Below are positions 50,006 through 60,297 of a stretch of 64,000 nt of DNA, piece by piece. This DNA is from Yponomeuta sedellus (Eukaryota; Arthropoda; Insecta; Lepidoptera; Yponomeutidae): the NCBI GenBank assembly GCA_934045075.1, contig OW203747.1, forward strand, positions 10,002,357-10,066,356, in the 5' to 3' direction. Both the position numbers and the translations under genes were made by a program. The notes below the pieces were generated by a model, which was not told the DNA's origin, did no database searches, and saw nothing but the letters and a program-made list of their open reading frames with translations. How positions within the stretch are numbered: position 1 is the first letter of the stretch; every line of letters starts with the position of its first letter.

Positions 50006-50369
50006 TTCAACCCTGTATGTCCCCACTGCTGGGGCACGGGTCTCTTCTTGCGTTGCAGGAAGGTAAGGCCATACTCCGCCACGAGGGCCAAGTCCGGTTT
50101 GGTGGAGGATTGTAAGACAGTTGGCGGGCCTTATTGTCAGAAGTTATCAAGCCGCCCATAAGGCCTCTGACATGGCTTAACGACTGCCATTACATGACAG
50201 CTGGCACCAACGGCTTAACGTGCCTTGCGAAGCACGGAAGCGCTCGGAAAAAATGCCACTAGCGGTGGTTACGGGACGGTCACCCATCCTGCACCTGACC
50301 GCGCATGTTGTTACTTAACTCAAGTGATTGATTCCAATCACACGGTTCGGCTAGGCCACGAGCGCTTCA
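50006..50369 (-). repeat. S5a, full length
   Basis: CAACCCTGTATGTCCCCACT to CTAGGCCACGAGCGCTTCAC; complete 5S-like segment (minus: TCAGGTGCAGGATGGGTGAC). Small differences only. Confidence 0.85.
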
Positions 50370-50492
50370 CGCACACATATAAATACGTGAAAAGTTGCAT
50401 AATCAAGGCGCTGATGATACCGACTCCTGTGTTTTTTTATTATAGTAATACAAAACTATAGTAATTACTAACTTTCACACAACTCGCCCGTG

Positions 50493-50608
50493 GCGCTCGT
50501 GGCCTAGTGGAACCGAGTGATTGGAATGAAGTTAAGCATCAACAGGTGCGGTCAGGTTCAGGATGGGTGACCGTCCTGTGCGCCTCCGTGCTTCGCAAGG
50601 CACCTTGG
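50493..50608 (+). repeat. S5a head fragment
   Basis: GCGCTCGTGGCCTAGTGGAA, GTTAAGCATCAACAGGTGCG, GGATGGGTGACCGTCCTGTG, then jumps to CCTCCGTGCTTCGCAAGGCA. Faces the preceding S5a head to head, 123 bp apart. Confidence 0.75.
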
Positions 50609-51005
50609 GAATCGAACCTACGAGCGATGCAGTCGAAGTTGAAGTTTTTTTAATTTTTGAACTGTTTCGTCCAGATTTACTTTAATTATACCACAACCCC
50701 ACCCTACTGACTGTACACTGATTATTGTAATGCTATTAATATAACTGTGTATCTCGGAGCTATATTTAAGCAACGATGAGCCGGTAACTTTTAACGAGGG
50801 TAGGCTTTCGGACGGACTAACAACCTGTTTTTAACGCGTTAACTACTTAGCTCGTCGGTTACTTTACTTCCATTGATAGTAGGCTACATTTAGACCCAGA
50901 TATTGTAATTTGAATTTGCATAAGACAAAGAACTAAGCTCCTTCAAATCATCAGCGGAATTGATACTGAAATCTGTGTGGTTTGAAATCTGCAGTTCATC
51001 ATCAT
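50609..51005. other. unassigned stretch
   Basis: Nothing recognised; CATCATCATCAAAATCATCA run at the right edge, where the tandem array begins. Confidence 0.25.
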
Positions 51006-52101
51006 CAAAATCATCATCATATATTAGTCCACTGCTGGTCATAGCCCTCCCCTAATGAGCGCCATAGCGCCCTGTCTTCAGCTGGCCGCGGTTCTTCTTC
51101 TTCAGGCTATATTATGTAGTCCACTGCTGGTCATAGCCCTCCCCTAATGAGCGCCATAGCGCCCTGTCTTCAGCTTGCCGCGGTTCTTCTTCTTCAGGCT
51201 ATATTATGTAGTCCACTGCTGGTCATAGCCCTCCCCTAATGAGCGCCATAGCGCCCTGTCTTCAGCTTGCCGCGGTTCTTCTTCTTCAGGCTTTATTATG
51301 TAGTCCACTGCTGGTCATAGCCCTCCCCTATCGAGCGCCATTGCGCCCTGTCTTCAGCTTGCCGCGGTTCTTCTTCTTCTGGCTATATTATGTAGTCCAC
51401 TGCTGGTCATAGACCTGCCCTAATGAGCCCCATAGCGCCCTGTCTTCAGCTTGCCGCGGTTCTTCTTCTTCTGGCTATATTATGTAGTCCACTGCTGGTC
51501 ATAGACCTGCCCTAATGAGCGCCATAGCGCCCTGTCTTCAGCTTGCCGCGGTTCTTCTTCTTCAGGCTATATTATGTAGTCCACTGCTGGTCATAGCCCT
51601 CCCCTAATGAGCGCCATAGCGCCCTGTCTTCAGCTTGCCGCGGTTCTTCTTCTTCAGGCTATATTATGTAGTCCACTGCTGGTCATAGCCCTCCCCTAAT
51701 GAGCGCCATAGCGCCCTGTCTTCAGCTTGCCGCGGTTCTTCTTCTTCAGGCTATATTATGTAGTCCACTGCTGGTCATAGCCCTCCCCTAATGAGCGCCA
51801 TAGCGCCCTGTCTTCAGCTTGCCGCGGTTCTTCTTCTTCAGGCTTTATTATGTAGTCCACTGCTGGTCATAGCCCTCCCCTAATGAGCGCCATTGCGCCC
51901 TGTCTTCAGCTTGCCGCGGTTCTTCTTCTTCTGGCTATATTATGTAGTCCACTGCTGGTCATAGACCTGCCCTAATGAGCCCCATAGCGCCCTGTCTTCA
52001 GCTTGCTGCGGTTCTTCTTCTTCTGGCTATATTATGTAGTCCACTGCTGGTCATAGCCCTCCCCTAATGAGCGCCATAGCGCCCTGTCTTCAGCTTGCCG
52101 C
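51006..52101 (-). repeat. tandem array, 92-bp unit from an RTE-like LINE 3' end
   Basis: Eleven units start with GGTTCTTCTTCTTC at exactly 92-bp steps (51090, 51182, ... 52010), after a partial first unit. Each holds AGTCCACTGCTGGTCATAGC and GCGCCATAGCGCCCTGTCTT. Variant units (CAGGCTTTATT; GACCTGCCCTAATGAGCCCC) recur 552 bp (six units) apart: 51274/51826 and 51366/51918. On the minus strand a unit carries the last LINE codons (AEDRALWRSLGEGYDQQWTT) and the stop. Confidence 0.9.
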
Positions 52102-52215
52102 ATCCAGCATCTGCCGGCAGTTTTTCGCAGGTCGTCATCCCACCTGGTCGGAGGGCGTCCTACGCAACGTTTGCCGAGTCGAGGTCTCCACTCAAGAACA
52201 ATCCAGCTTGCCGCG
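52102..52215 (-). pseudogene. RTE-like LINE coding remnant next to the array
   Basis: Minus frame: VLEWRPRLGKRCVGRPPTRW, DDDLRKTAGRCWMRQAEDR, flowing into the last 92-bp unit. It shows the array arose from a LINE 3' terminus. Ends at AACAATCCAGCTTGCCGCGG, a further unit scrap. Confidence 0.7.
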
Positions 52216-52242
52216 GTTAAGTAATTATAATCACTATTGTAA

Positions 52243-52500
52243 TTAAACGTGCCCCAGCGGGTATATGAATGGATTCGGAAGTGAAATACCCAGGTTTGTT
52301 TCCCAGTGCAGGCATTTACCAATGACTTTATTTTCTAAGTTATTATTCACGAGGTTTTAGTAGCAATACCACTCGTTAACTGTAAAGGAAAACATCGTGA
52401 GGAAACCTGAGTGTCTGAGGTGTTCAGTACGTCGGCGCTTGAAATTGCTCTCTCTCTCTCTCTCTCTGAGAGAAGGCCTATGCCCTGCAATAGGTCATAT
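52243..52500 (+). repeat. SINE D with CT repeat
   Basis: ACCAATGACTTTATTTTCTA, AGCAATACCACTCGTTAACT, GAAAACATCGTGAGGAAACC; then a CT dinucleotide run of about 26 bp replaces the usual TTAAGCCCATTCTCTCTC stretch. A decayed tRNA-like head precedes. Confidence 0.65.
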
Positions 52501-52671
52501 ATTTAGACCATTACTTTTACCATTACCGTGAGGCGACCTTTTCCGGCCCTAACTCTATTAGAATTTAAATTCGTACAACGCATTTTGATGGAATGGTGTT
52601 ACCTAATAAATAATCGCGATTGGACCCGTTTATTATACAACTATGTACGAGTATCGCGAGTAATTAAGAAA

Positions 52672-52907
52672 TCGATATAAACCCTTGTATGTACCAATCG
52701 CTGGGGCATGGGTCTATTGCTGCATCGCAGGAAGGTTATGCCATACTCCACCAAGTGGGTCAAGTCTGGTTTGGTGGAGGATTGTAAGCCAGTGGCGGGC
52801 TTTACCGTCAGTAGTTATAAAGCCGCCTATAAGGTCATGGCATGGCTTAACGACTGCTATTAATTGACAGCCGGCACCAACGGCGTGCCTTGCGAAGCAC
52901 GGAAGCG
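52672..52907 (-). repeat. S5a, head missing, diverged
   Basis: ATAAACCCTTGTATGTACCA to GCCTTGCGAAGCACGGAAGC. One of the older copies (GGGTCTATTGCTGCATCGCA; AAAGCCGCCTATAAGGTCAT). Confidence 0.7.
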
Positions 52908-53902
52908 CGGAAGCAGAAGCGTAAAAAATGTTAATGTTATTAAAACTGTTTTTACACGGATTTCACTCGCACTATAATAGAAAATACAATGTTAATGTTG
53001 TTTTCAAAGTGAAAATAATGTTATGAATTGTTTATCAGTAATGGTATAGCGTATTTTAAAGCATTCGTCATTTCCGACCTTTTGCTCCAAACTGTGATCC
53101 TAATTTCGAAGTGGTAGGAAGTATCATGACGTTGAAAAATGTTTTCTTATTTGGTAAAAGCCTTGGCCGGCGCCGACCACACGACGCTTTTACTTTTCGT
53201 CATGATACTGTTTGTTTCTGCTTAATGTGAGCTATTTTTGGGTAAGCAAAAACCTTCTTGGAGGAGGCACGGGTGTTCCATAGTTTTTTAAACTAATGTA
53301 CATTATTTAAAACGTACAAAAATTAAATGCTGTTTATTTCAATAAATGAAATATAAATACTTAAGAAAAACTAAAAAAGAGTATTGTAAATTGAAAATAA
53401 TGCTTTGCGTCATTTCTTTAGGTTTCAAAAAAATGTTATTAATGTATTTAGATTGGGTTAGTTGTATTAATATTTAGATTTAGTTTGTAATTAGTAATAA
53501 ATGTCTAACGACAAAAAATAAATAAATAATTAGAATGCTTCGCGAGGAACAAATAAAGGCTTTTTTACTTATTAAAAAACCTTTTTTTGTACCTACGCGT
53601 AATTGTTTTCAAAACAGGCCTGATAATATGTTTCTAAATCATGCTTGAAATATCCGCATAGGGTGATCGAATTCAAATTCACTCTGTAGGAACAAGAAAT
53701 CAAATTCTTTCTTCTCGTATAAAAAGCGAAACCCAGGGAGGGAGCCAGGCAGAGTGATAATTCGGCAAACGGAGTGTCGACATTAGCCCCAGGGGTCCCA
53801 AGGTACCCTAATAACTGTAATCAAATAAACAAGGTTCTGCCTCGGGTGATCGCGAAAACTTGAGACTTCGGCGAAAAAAGGTCTTGTTCCAAAGTTATAT
53901 AG
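52908..53902. other. unassigned; PLE-B scrap and a two-layer hairpin
   Basis: 52950-52975 (TTAAAACTGTTTTTACACGG) resembles the PLE-B end. 53130-53209 has outer arms GTATCATGACG/CGTCATGATAC and inner arms GTAAAAGC/GCTTTTAC. The rest is AT-rich without ORFs. Confidence 0.4.
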
Positions 53903-53915
53903 GATAAAGCCCGTT

Positions 53916-54279
53916 CGTTATCAATCCTTGCATGTCCCCACTGCTGGAGCACGGGTCTCTTCCTGCATCGCAGGAAGGTTAGGCCATACTCCACCACGGG
54001 GGCCAAGTCCGGGTTGGTGGAGGATTGTAAGACAGTGGCGGGCCTTACTGCCAGAAGTTATCAAGCCGCCCATAAGGCCTCTGACATGGCTTAACGACTG
54101 CCATAATATGACAGCCGGCACCAACGGCTTAACGTGCCTTGCGAAGCACGGAAGCGCTCGGAAAAATGCCACTAGCGGTAGTCACGGGATGCTCACCCAT
54201 CCCGTACCTGACCGCGCCTGTTGTTGCTTAACCAAGTGATTGATTCCAATCACTCGGTTCGCCTAGGCCACGAGCGCTA
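53916..54279 (-). repeat. S5a, complete with target duplication
   Basis: GATAAAGCCCGTTC (53903-53916) and GATAAAGCTCGTTC (54281-54294) are a 14-bp duplication with one mismatch, defining the element ends: head GCGCTCGTGGCCTAGGCGAA, tail GTTGATAACG. This is a good reference copy. Confidence 0.9.
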
Positions 54280-54424
54280 CGATAAAGCTCGTTCTTCCCT
54301 TTAAACACAAAAGCCTTGAAAAGAACAATTGAAATCCTTTATTATTGTCAAGGTCAGAATTGAAAAGGTTAAATTCATCTAGCAACTGTAGCTTGGTTTA
54401 AAATCGTTCATCTTTATCAGCCAT

Positions 54425-54640
54425 TTGACGCCCACTGCAGGACACAGGCATCCCTCATCGTTTTCCAAGGTTCCCGGTCTTGTGCCGTCCGCATCCGCAT
54501 CCCCGCCACGGTAACCAGATCGTCAGATCATCTGGTAGAGGGCCTGCCCACGCTGCGTCATCCAGACCGTGGTCGCCTGGTCAGAACTTTTTGCCCCAAC
54601 GGCCATGAGTTCTCCGAGCTAACTTCAATTAACTTCAACT
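54425..54640 (-). pseudogene. RTE-like LINE 3' remnant
   Basis: The minus strand gives DDLVTVAGMRMRTAQDREPW, KTMRDACVLQW, parallel to DDDLRKTAGRCWMRQAEDRALW at 52.1 kb but a different subfamily. Stops and frameshifts occur upstream. Confidence 0.55.
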
Positions 54641-54706
54641 GAGCAATTCTTCGAGCATTTCAAAACATATATTCTTTAGTATATTCTTTAATATATTCTG
54701 CGATCG

Positions 54707-54964
54707 CTGTGTATAAGCTGTGTGGTTTCGGCCTAGAGAATAGTACTAACCCAATTCTTCCCGCGGGTGTCGTAAAAGGCGACTAAGGGACACAAACCGG
54801 GGGGTGGGCAGCGGCGCCCCCTGCAGTACAATTCCACCGAACTGCGATCCCCAACCCGCATGCTCAGCGTGGGGATTATGGGCATTACCCCTTATGATAG
54901 CACAACGTGGCGCTCTTTAGGGGAGGGCTAGTCCAGCAGTGGACTAGTATAGCCTGACGACGAC
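54707..54964 (+). repeat. SINE C, complete with target duplication
   Basis: Exact 12-bp duplication ATTCTGCGATCG (54695-54706 and 54965-54976) bounds 258 bp: head CTGTGTGGTTTCGGCCTAGA, middle AAACCGGGGGGTGGGCAGCG, tail CAGTGGACTAGTATAGCCTG and a GAC-repeat end. Reference copy for family C. Confidence 0.9.
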
Positions 54965-54973
54965 ATTCTGCGA

Positions 54974-55289
54974 TCGATATCAACCCTTGCGTCGCAGGAA
55001 GGTTAGGCCATACTTCACTACGGGGGTCAGATCCGGGTTGACGAAAGACCGTGGCGGGCCTTACAGAAGTTAGAAAGCCGCCCATAAGGCCTCTGGCATG
55101 GCTTAACCACTGTCATTACAATGACAGCCGGACCAACGGCTTAACGTGCCTTGCGAAGCACAGAACCGCTCGGAAAAATTCCACTAGCGGTAGTCACTGG
55201 ACGGTCACCCATCCTGCACCTGACCGCGCCTGTGGTTGCTTAACTGAGTTGATTGATTCCAATCACTCGGTTTGACTAGGTCACGAGCC
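54974..55289 (-). repeat. S5a with small deletions
   Basis: GATATCAACCCTTGCGTCGC (3' hairpin half lost) to GACTAGGTCACGAGCC. 5S-like segment present. The duplication of the preceding SINE C overlaps its tail. Confidence 0.8.
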
Positions 55290-55379
55290 ATCAATATATT
55301 CTTAAAATGTTTGAAATCCGTTAATTATTAAAATTCGAAGAGCCCATACTGGGTAAGTAGGTAATTAAAAGATATTAAA

Positions 55380-55482
55380 GATAGTCATCCGGGACCACAG
55401 CACATGAAAAAGTGCCGAAACGTCGGAAAATTGAAAAAAGGTAATAAACGAGCATAAATCCGTATTAAAACAGTTTTAATTA
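55380..55482 (+). mobile_element. PLE-B terminus
   Basis: GTCATCCGGGACCACAGCAC, GAAAAAGTGCCGAAACGTCG, AATAAACGAGCATAAATCCG, AAACAGTTTTAAT: the same as the right arm at 36990-37094, here without the inverted partner. Confidence 0.6.
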
Positions 55483-55741
55483 ATTAAAAGATTTTCACCA
55501 AGTTTATACATTAAGTCGTCAAACTTTTTGTTTCTCGGAATCGGATGCGAAAACACACGAGTTGCAAAACACGTAAGAGAGAGAAAAAATAGCCCGACAC
55601 GCTTCCAGTCTAGTCCTCTCATTATAACTTTAGTCTGTAATTCTAGGACTTTACTAGTCACTTTATCAATGTAAACGGAAACCAGTAAGTATACATTCTA
55701 TTAACTTCCTTCTGGATTCACTAAGTTTGCGTCATCATCAT

Positions 55742-56075
55742 TATCATCATAAACTGCCGGTGTCGGTCCACTGCTGGATACTTGCCACTCCCAAGACACG
55801 CCACTGAGCCCGATCTTCGGCTCTCCTCTTGCAGTCACTGCCCACCGCTTTGCAAATGTCGTCCCTCCACCTGGTCACAGGGCGTCCTATGCTGCGTTTG
55901 CCGATTTACAATCTCCACTCAAGGGCCAGTCTACAGCAACGGCTATCGCACCCACTGCCACTTCATCTAACGCTAATCCGTTAAGCTATGTCGATCACTT
56001 GCGATCTCCACCTGAGACCTTTGTACTCTATCGGCTTTCGGCTCTTCGCCAAACCAGTCCACTGCTGTTCAATAC
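55742..56075 (-). pseudogene. RTE-like LINE 3' remnant, third subfamily
   Basis: Plus-strand words TCGGTCCACTGCTGGATACT, GTCGTCCCTCCACCTGGTCA, CAGGGCGTCCTATGCTGCGT and CGCACCCACTGCCACTTCAT parallel the 43.6-kb copy. Tail is a CATCATCATTATCATCAT tract. Confidence 0.55.
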
Positions 56076-56630
56076 TAGCTACCAGGTTTTACTATAGAAA
56101 CTGGTATTCACTGACAGAACTACGATTAATTTCGTAACGAATGCTAAGTTCGACTACGAAGGTAACGTCTATTGTGCTGCAGCCTTTCGATTCTAGTTGT
56201 TACTGATTGCGGCACAATTTCATTCAATATGTCCGAAATAACTGTTTAATAAACGCTTTACTCGTTTTAGGGAGTAAACCATGATTCATATACACTCAAG
56301 TGTATACTTTATATAGGTATAGGTTAATATAACCTATTAGAGATGACCTATGCCGTGCTGTGATAATAAGGCCACATACAAAAAAAAGATAATGCCATAT
56401 TTTTACTTTATTAACGCAACGCGTAACGCAATTTGGCTGAAGTGCCAAATACCGTTTTAATGTATTTTATTTTTTGTTGCGTACAAAAAAGAGTTCTAAT
56501 CTAATCTAAATAAGTATCGAGGATCGAGGGACAGGGCTCTAATGGTTGTAGAGGCAGTGGCCACGTGAACAGTAACAAGAAAATCCCTCTGACTTGAGCA
56601 ACGTTTCTCAAAAACAATAAGCGAACATTT
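56076..56630. other. unassigned stretch
   Basis: No element or ORF recognised. Confidence 0.25.
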
Positions 56631-56842
56631 TCGGCGGCTGTCATGTAATGGCAGTCGTTAAGCCATGTCAGAGGCTATATAGGCGGCCTCATAACTTCTG
56701 ACCGTAAGGCCCGCCCGTTACTATCGTCCACCAACCCGGACTTGTCCCCGTGGTGGAATATGGCCTAACTTTCCTGCGATGCAGGAAGAGACCCGTGCCC
56801 TAGCACAGAGGACATGCAAAGGGTTGATATCATTATCATCAA
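56631..56842 (+). repeat. S5a without head
   Basis: GGCGGCTGTCATGTAATGGC to AAAGGGTTGATATCATTATC; several indels. Confidence 0.7.
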
Positions 56843-56929
56843 GAGAACATTTTCACTGCAGCCAGTTAAACTACTCATATGGCTTTAACACGTACGTGTA
56901 GTCTATGATTGAGGAGAGCTATCCAGTAA

Positions 56930-57110
56930 TCCGACAAGGCGTAAATGGAACAGAAGGCATAAATTATTGCGTTGTAAATAATAAGTATTTGTAGACAGTG
57001 ACATAACAACTAACAAACACGATGCCGGACAAGACGACCAGTTCAATGGGGTCATTAAAGGACAGCATGGTTAAATACTATTATTGATTCTCATCATTGC
57101 CTTATTTGCC
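56930..57110. repeat. satellite-flank repeat, copy 1
   Basis: Diverged direct copy of 58365-58555: shared words GACAAGGCGTAAA, AATTATTGC, GTAAATAATAA, TAACAAACACG, TATTAAAGGAC and GCCCAAAAAG-like ends. A pentamer-type satellite follows each copy. Confidence 0.5.
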
Positions 57111-57207
57111 CAAAAAGACTCGTCGTTACAAACAACTATGTTCCATAAAATATCCACAGTCAGCCGCAGAAGGTGTCGTGTTAGGTAAATATGCATTAAA
57201 CAAATTA

Positions 57208-57825
57208 AATTCAACACGTACTATTTCAATTAATCCCTTTCTACTCCAATTCTTTCCACTACGATACTTTCCTCTCTTCCCATACAATTCCATTCCAGTT
57301 CATTCCTCTCCATTCCATTCCTCTCGTGGTCATTCCACCCTATTACACTCCTCTCCAATCTTCTTAAGTTCAATACCGTACTATTTCATTTCATCCCATT
57401 CCACTCCAATCCTTTCCACTACGATCCTTTCTTCTCGTCCCATACAATTCCATTCCGGTTCATTCCTCTCCATTTTATTCCTCTCCATTTCAATCCTCTC
57501 TATTCTATTCCTCGCCTCTTCATTCCATTCCATTCAAGTTCATTCTTCTCCATACCATTCCTCTCGTCGTCATTCCACCCTATTCCTCTTCTCTCCAATC
57601 TATCCCACCCATTATATTCTTAAGTTCAACACCGTACTATTTAATTTCATCACTCATGAAATTAAATAGACCATTCCACTCCCACTCCAACCTTTTCTAG
57701 TACCTTCCTTTCTCCTTTCCTCTCTTTCCATACAATTCCATTCCGGTTCATTCCTCTCCATTCTATTCCTCGCCTCTTCATTCCATTCCGGTTCATTTTT
57801 CTCCATTCCATTTCTCTCGCCTTCG
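57208..57825. repeat. degenerate CATTC-type satellite with higher-order blocks
   Basis: Built of CATTC/CCATT/CTCTC words (CATACAATTCCATTCC, GTTCATTCCTCTCCATTC). Larger blocks beginning AAGTTCAA-ACCGTACTATT recur near 57366 and 57624, and a related one near 57208, so steps are about 160-260 bp. The long plus-strand ORF here is a by-product. Confidence 0.65.
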
Positions 57826-58195
57826 TTATCAACCCTTGTATGTCCCCACTGCTGGGACACGGGTCACATCCTGCAGCGCAGGAAGGTTAGGCCATACTCC
57901 ACCACGGGGGCCAAGTCCGGGTTGGTGGAGGATTGTAAGACAGTGGCGGGCCTTACTGTCAGAAGTTATCAAGCCGCCCATAGGGCCTCTGACATGGCTT
58001 GACGACTGCCATTATATGACAGTCGGCACCAACGGCTTAACGTGCCTTGCCTTGCGAAGCACGGAAGCGCTCGGAAAAATGCCACTAGCGGTAGTCACGG
58101 GACGCACACCCATCCCGTACCTGACCGCGCCTGTTGTTGCCTAACCAAGTGATTGATTCCAATCACTCGGTTCGCCTAGGCCACGAGCGCTTCAT
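57826..58195 (-). repeat. S5a, complete, inserted in the satellite
   Basis: GTTATCAACCCTTGTATGTC to CTAGGCCACGAGCGCTTC. A CTTG duplication lies at GTGCCTTGCCTTGCGAAGCA. Satellite words (CATTCGACCCTATTCCACTT) resume directly after it, so insertion is younger than the satellite. The duplication is short and unclear. Confidence 0.85.
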
Positions 58196-58364
58196 TCGAC
58201 CCTATTCCACTTCTCTCCAATCTATCCCACCCAATATATTCTATTCTACAGTCGACAGCAAGTCACCGTGTGTGTTGTCATTGTGTTGTAATTGTACCTG
58301 CAGCTAAATTTAAGTCAAATTATTAAATTTGAAAATTAAATTAAATTTAAATTCTAGAGGGCTA

Positions 58365-58555
58365 CTCTGTAAGACAAGGCGTAAACAGTCCTGTTAATAA
58401 GGCATGAATTATTGCATAGTAAATAATAAATAGACAGTGTCAAGTAACAAACACGCAACTGGCTATTATGATCGTTTAAGTCGGGTTATTAAAGGACTTT
58501 TTTAAATACAATTATTGCTTCTCATAACCATGGTTACCCAAAAAGTGGCATTTTA
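58365..58555. repeat. satellite-flank repeat, copy 2
   Basis: Second copy of the 56930 block, followed 115 bp later by the CCCGT array. Confidence 0.5.
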
Positions 58556-58670
58556 CTCGTAATTACGTACAACGTACGAAAATAAACATAGTCTTAGCTT
58601 ATCATAGCCTCCCTAATATGGGTGACCCACTGCAGGCCCAATTTGATTAATTGGACTCTATTTCGTATCC

Positions 58671-59357
58671 GTCCCGTCCCGTCCCGTCCCGTCCCGTCCC
58701 GTCCCGTCCCGTCCCGTCCCGTCCCGTCCCGTCCCGTCCCGTCCCGTCCCGTCCCGTCCCGTCCCGTCCCGTCCCGTCCCGTCCCGTCCCGTCCCGTCCC
58801 GTCCCGTCCCGTCCCGTCCCGTCCCGTCCCGTCCCGTCCCGTCCCGTCCCGTCCCGCCCCGTCCCGTCCCGTCCCGTCCCGTCCCGTCCCGTCCCGTCCC
58901 GTCCCGTCCCGTCCCGTCCCGTCCCGTCCCGTCCCGTCCCGTCCCGTCCCGTCCCGTCCCGTCCCGTCCCGTCCCGTCCAGGCCCGTCCCGTCCCGCCCC
59001 GTCCCGTCCCGTCCCGCCCCGTCCCGTCCCGTCCCGTCCCGCCCCGTCCCGTCCCGTCCCGTCCCGTCCCGTCCCGCCCCGTCCCGTCCCGTCACGCCCC
59101 GTCCCGTCCCGTCCCGCCCCGTCCCGCCCCGTCCCGTCCCGTCCCGTCCCGTCCCGTCCAGTCCCGTCCCGTCCCGTCCCGTCCCGTCCAGTCCCGTCCT
59201 GTCCCGCCCCGTCCCGTCCCGTCCCGCCCCGTCCCGTCCCGTCACGCCCCGCCCCGTCCCGTCCCGTCCCGCCCCGTCCCGTCCCGTCCCGTCCCGTCCC
59301 GTCGCGTTCTGACCCGTCCCGTCCCAACCCGTCCCGTCCCCTCCCCTCCCGTCCCGT
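58671..59357. repeat. CCCGT pentanucleotide array, 687 bp
   Basis: GTCCC repeated about 137 times. The first 37 copies (58671-58855) are perfect, then one GCCCC, then 23 perfect copies. After 58976 CCCC, CCAG and TCACG variants accumulate. No stop codon can form, so all frames on both strands are open (VPSRP- and DGTGR-type peptides); these are not genes. The minus strand, GGGAC repeated, has a G-run every 5 nt. Confidence 0.95.
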
Positions 59358-59779
59358 TATATGCTATTATGTTCTAAGTACATCGAATTGTCATAATAAA
59401 CTATGAACTGTAGTTTAGTGAGTGGATGAATACTTAACGGCCCCAATTACACCTTCCCAGCGCCAACGTAGGCCGTAGTCTTATCATGTACAAATCGTTG
59501 CCTACCACCATTATATTCCTATTTACGTTTATTCAACTCCAATTGAATATCCTGACTCACGTTCTTATCTTTAGGACGTTTAGCGGAACGTGTTGCAGAT
59601 ATCGCCCCCGGTACCCTATTCTCATTTACATTTTATTCAAATTAAAAATATTGTTAGTTTTAAAACGAAAGGTATTCTTGTATTCATGAAAAACAGACCA
59701 AATGCAATTCGGGGCGCGCATTACAGGATTCCATAGTTAATGGTCACCTTAATATACGAACCTAGGGGTTTTTTATTTT
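59358..59779. other. unassigned stretch
   Basis: No recognised features. Confidence 0.25.
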
Positions 59780-59875
59780 TTGCCGCTGCTGGGCACAGGT
59801 CTTCTCTCCTGGATAGAGGGGCTTAATTACCACGCGCGCCCACCGCGGATTGGCAATTTCAAGCTCATACGATTC
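59780..59875 (-). repeat. SINE D fragment
   Basis: CTGCTGGGCACAGGTCTTCT, GGGGCTTAATTACCACGCGC, CCACCGCGGATTGGCAATTT: inverse of the D 3' part. Confidence 0.6.
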
Positions 59876-60154
59876 GGATTAGTTCATCCAATGCAAACCA
59901 GGCGGATAAAGGTGCGGTGCGACTGTCAATATTTAGTGTAAGTGTCGCCGTAATTACTAGCCATAAAGTTTACTATCGGTGACTATTGCCCCTTATCGCT
60001 AACTCCCACAGTCAAACAGAGGGACTGGAGCAAAATATATGAACCTGATCTAGTAGAATGCAAGTAAGGACTGTGTGCCTAGTGGAGGGAGAAAATAAGT
60101 AAACTAACATAGCTTTATAGTCACAAAATTATATGGAGACATGCATCCATCACT

Positions 60155-60297
60155 TTTCCTTCAGCTCTCCATCGGAGGTTGTCTGGGAGAAATTGCTCTA
60201 AGCAATAAGGCCGCCAATCGTACTGAATCTTTATAATTATTTAATGTTTGGTTTTCCTGATGTATATTAAAGTATATTCTTATCATATCTTATCTAA
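60155..60297 (+). repeat. retroposon 3' tail J
   Basis: CTTCAGCTCTCCATCGGAGG, GAAATTGCTCTAAGCAATAA, GGCCGCCAATCGTACTG match the inverse of 33500-33575, ending TATATTCTTATCATATCTTA. Confidence 0.5.

Noticed and set aside
51006..52101. CRISPR-like array (regular 92-bp spacing)
   Set aside because: Whole units repeat, with no unique spacers, and they derive from a LINE 3' end.
57097..57669. 190-codon plus-strand ORF
   Set aside because: Low-complexity translation of CATTC-type satellite; no domain and the composition follows the repeat.
58622..59406. Long ORFs (195-251 codons) on both strands
   Set aside because: They are translations of the CCCGT array, which cannot form stops; several frames give the same five-residue repeat.
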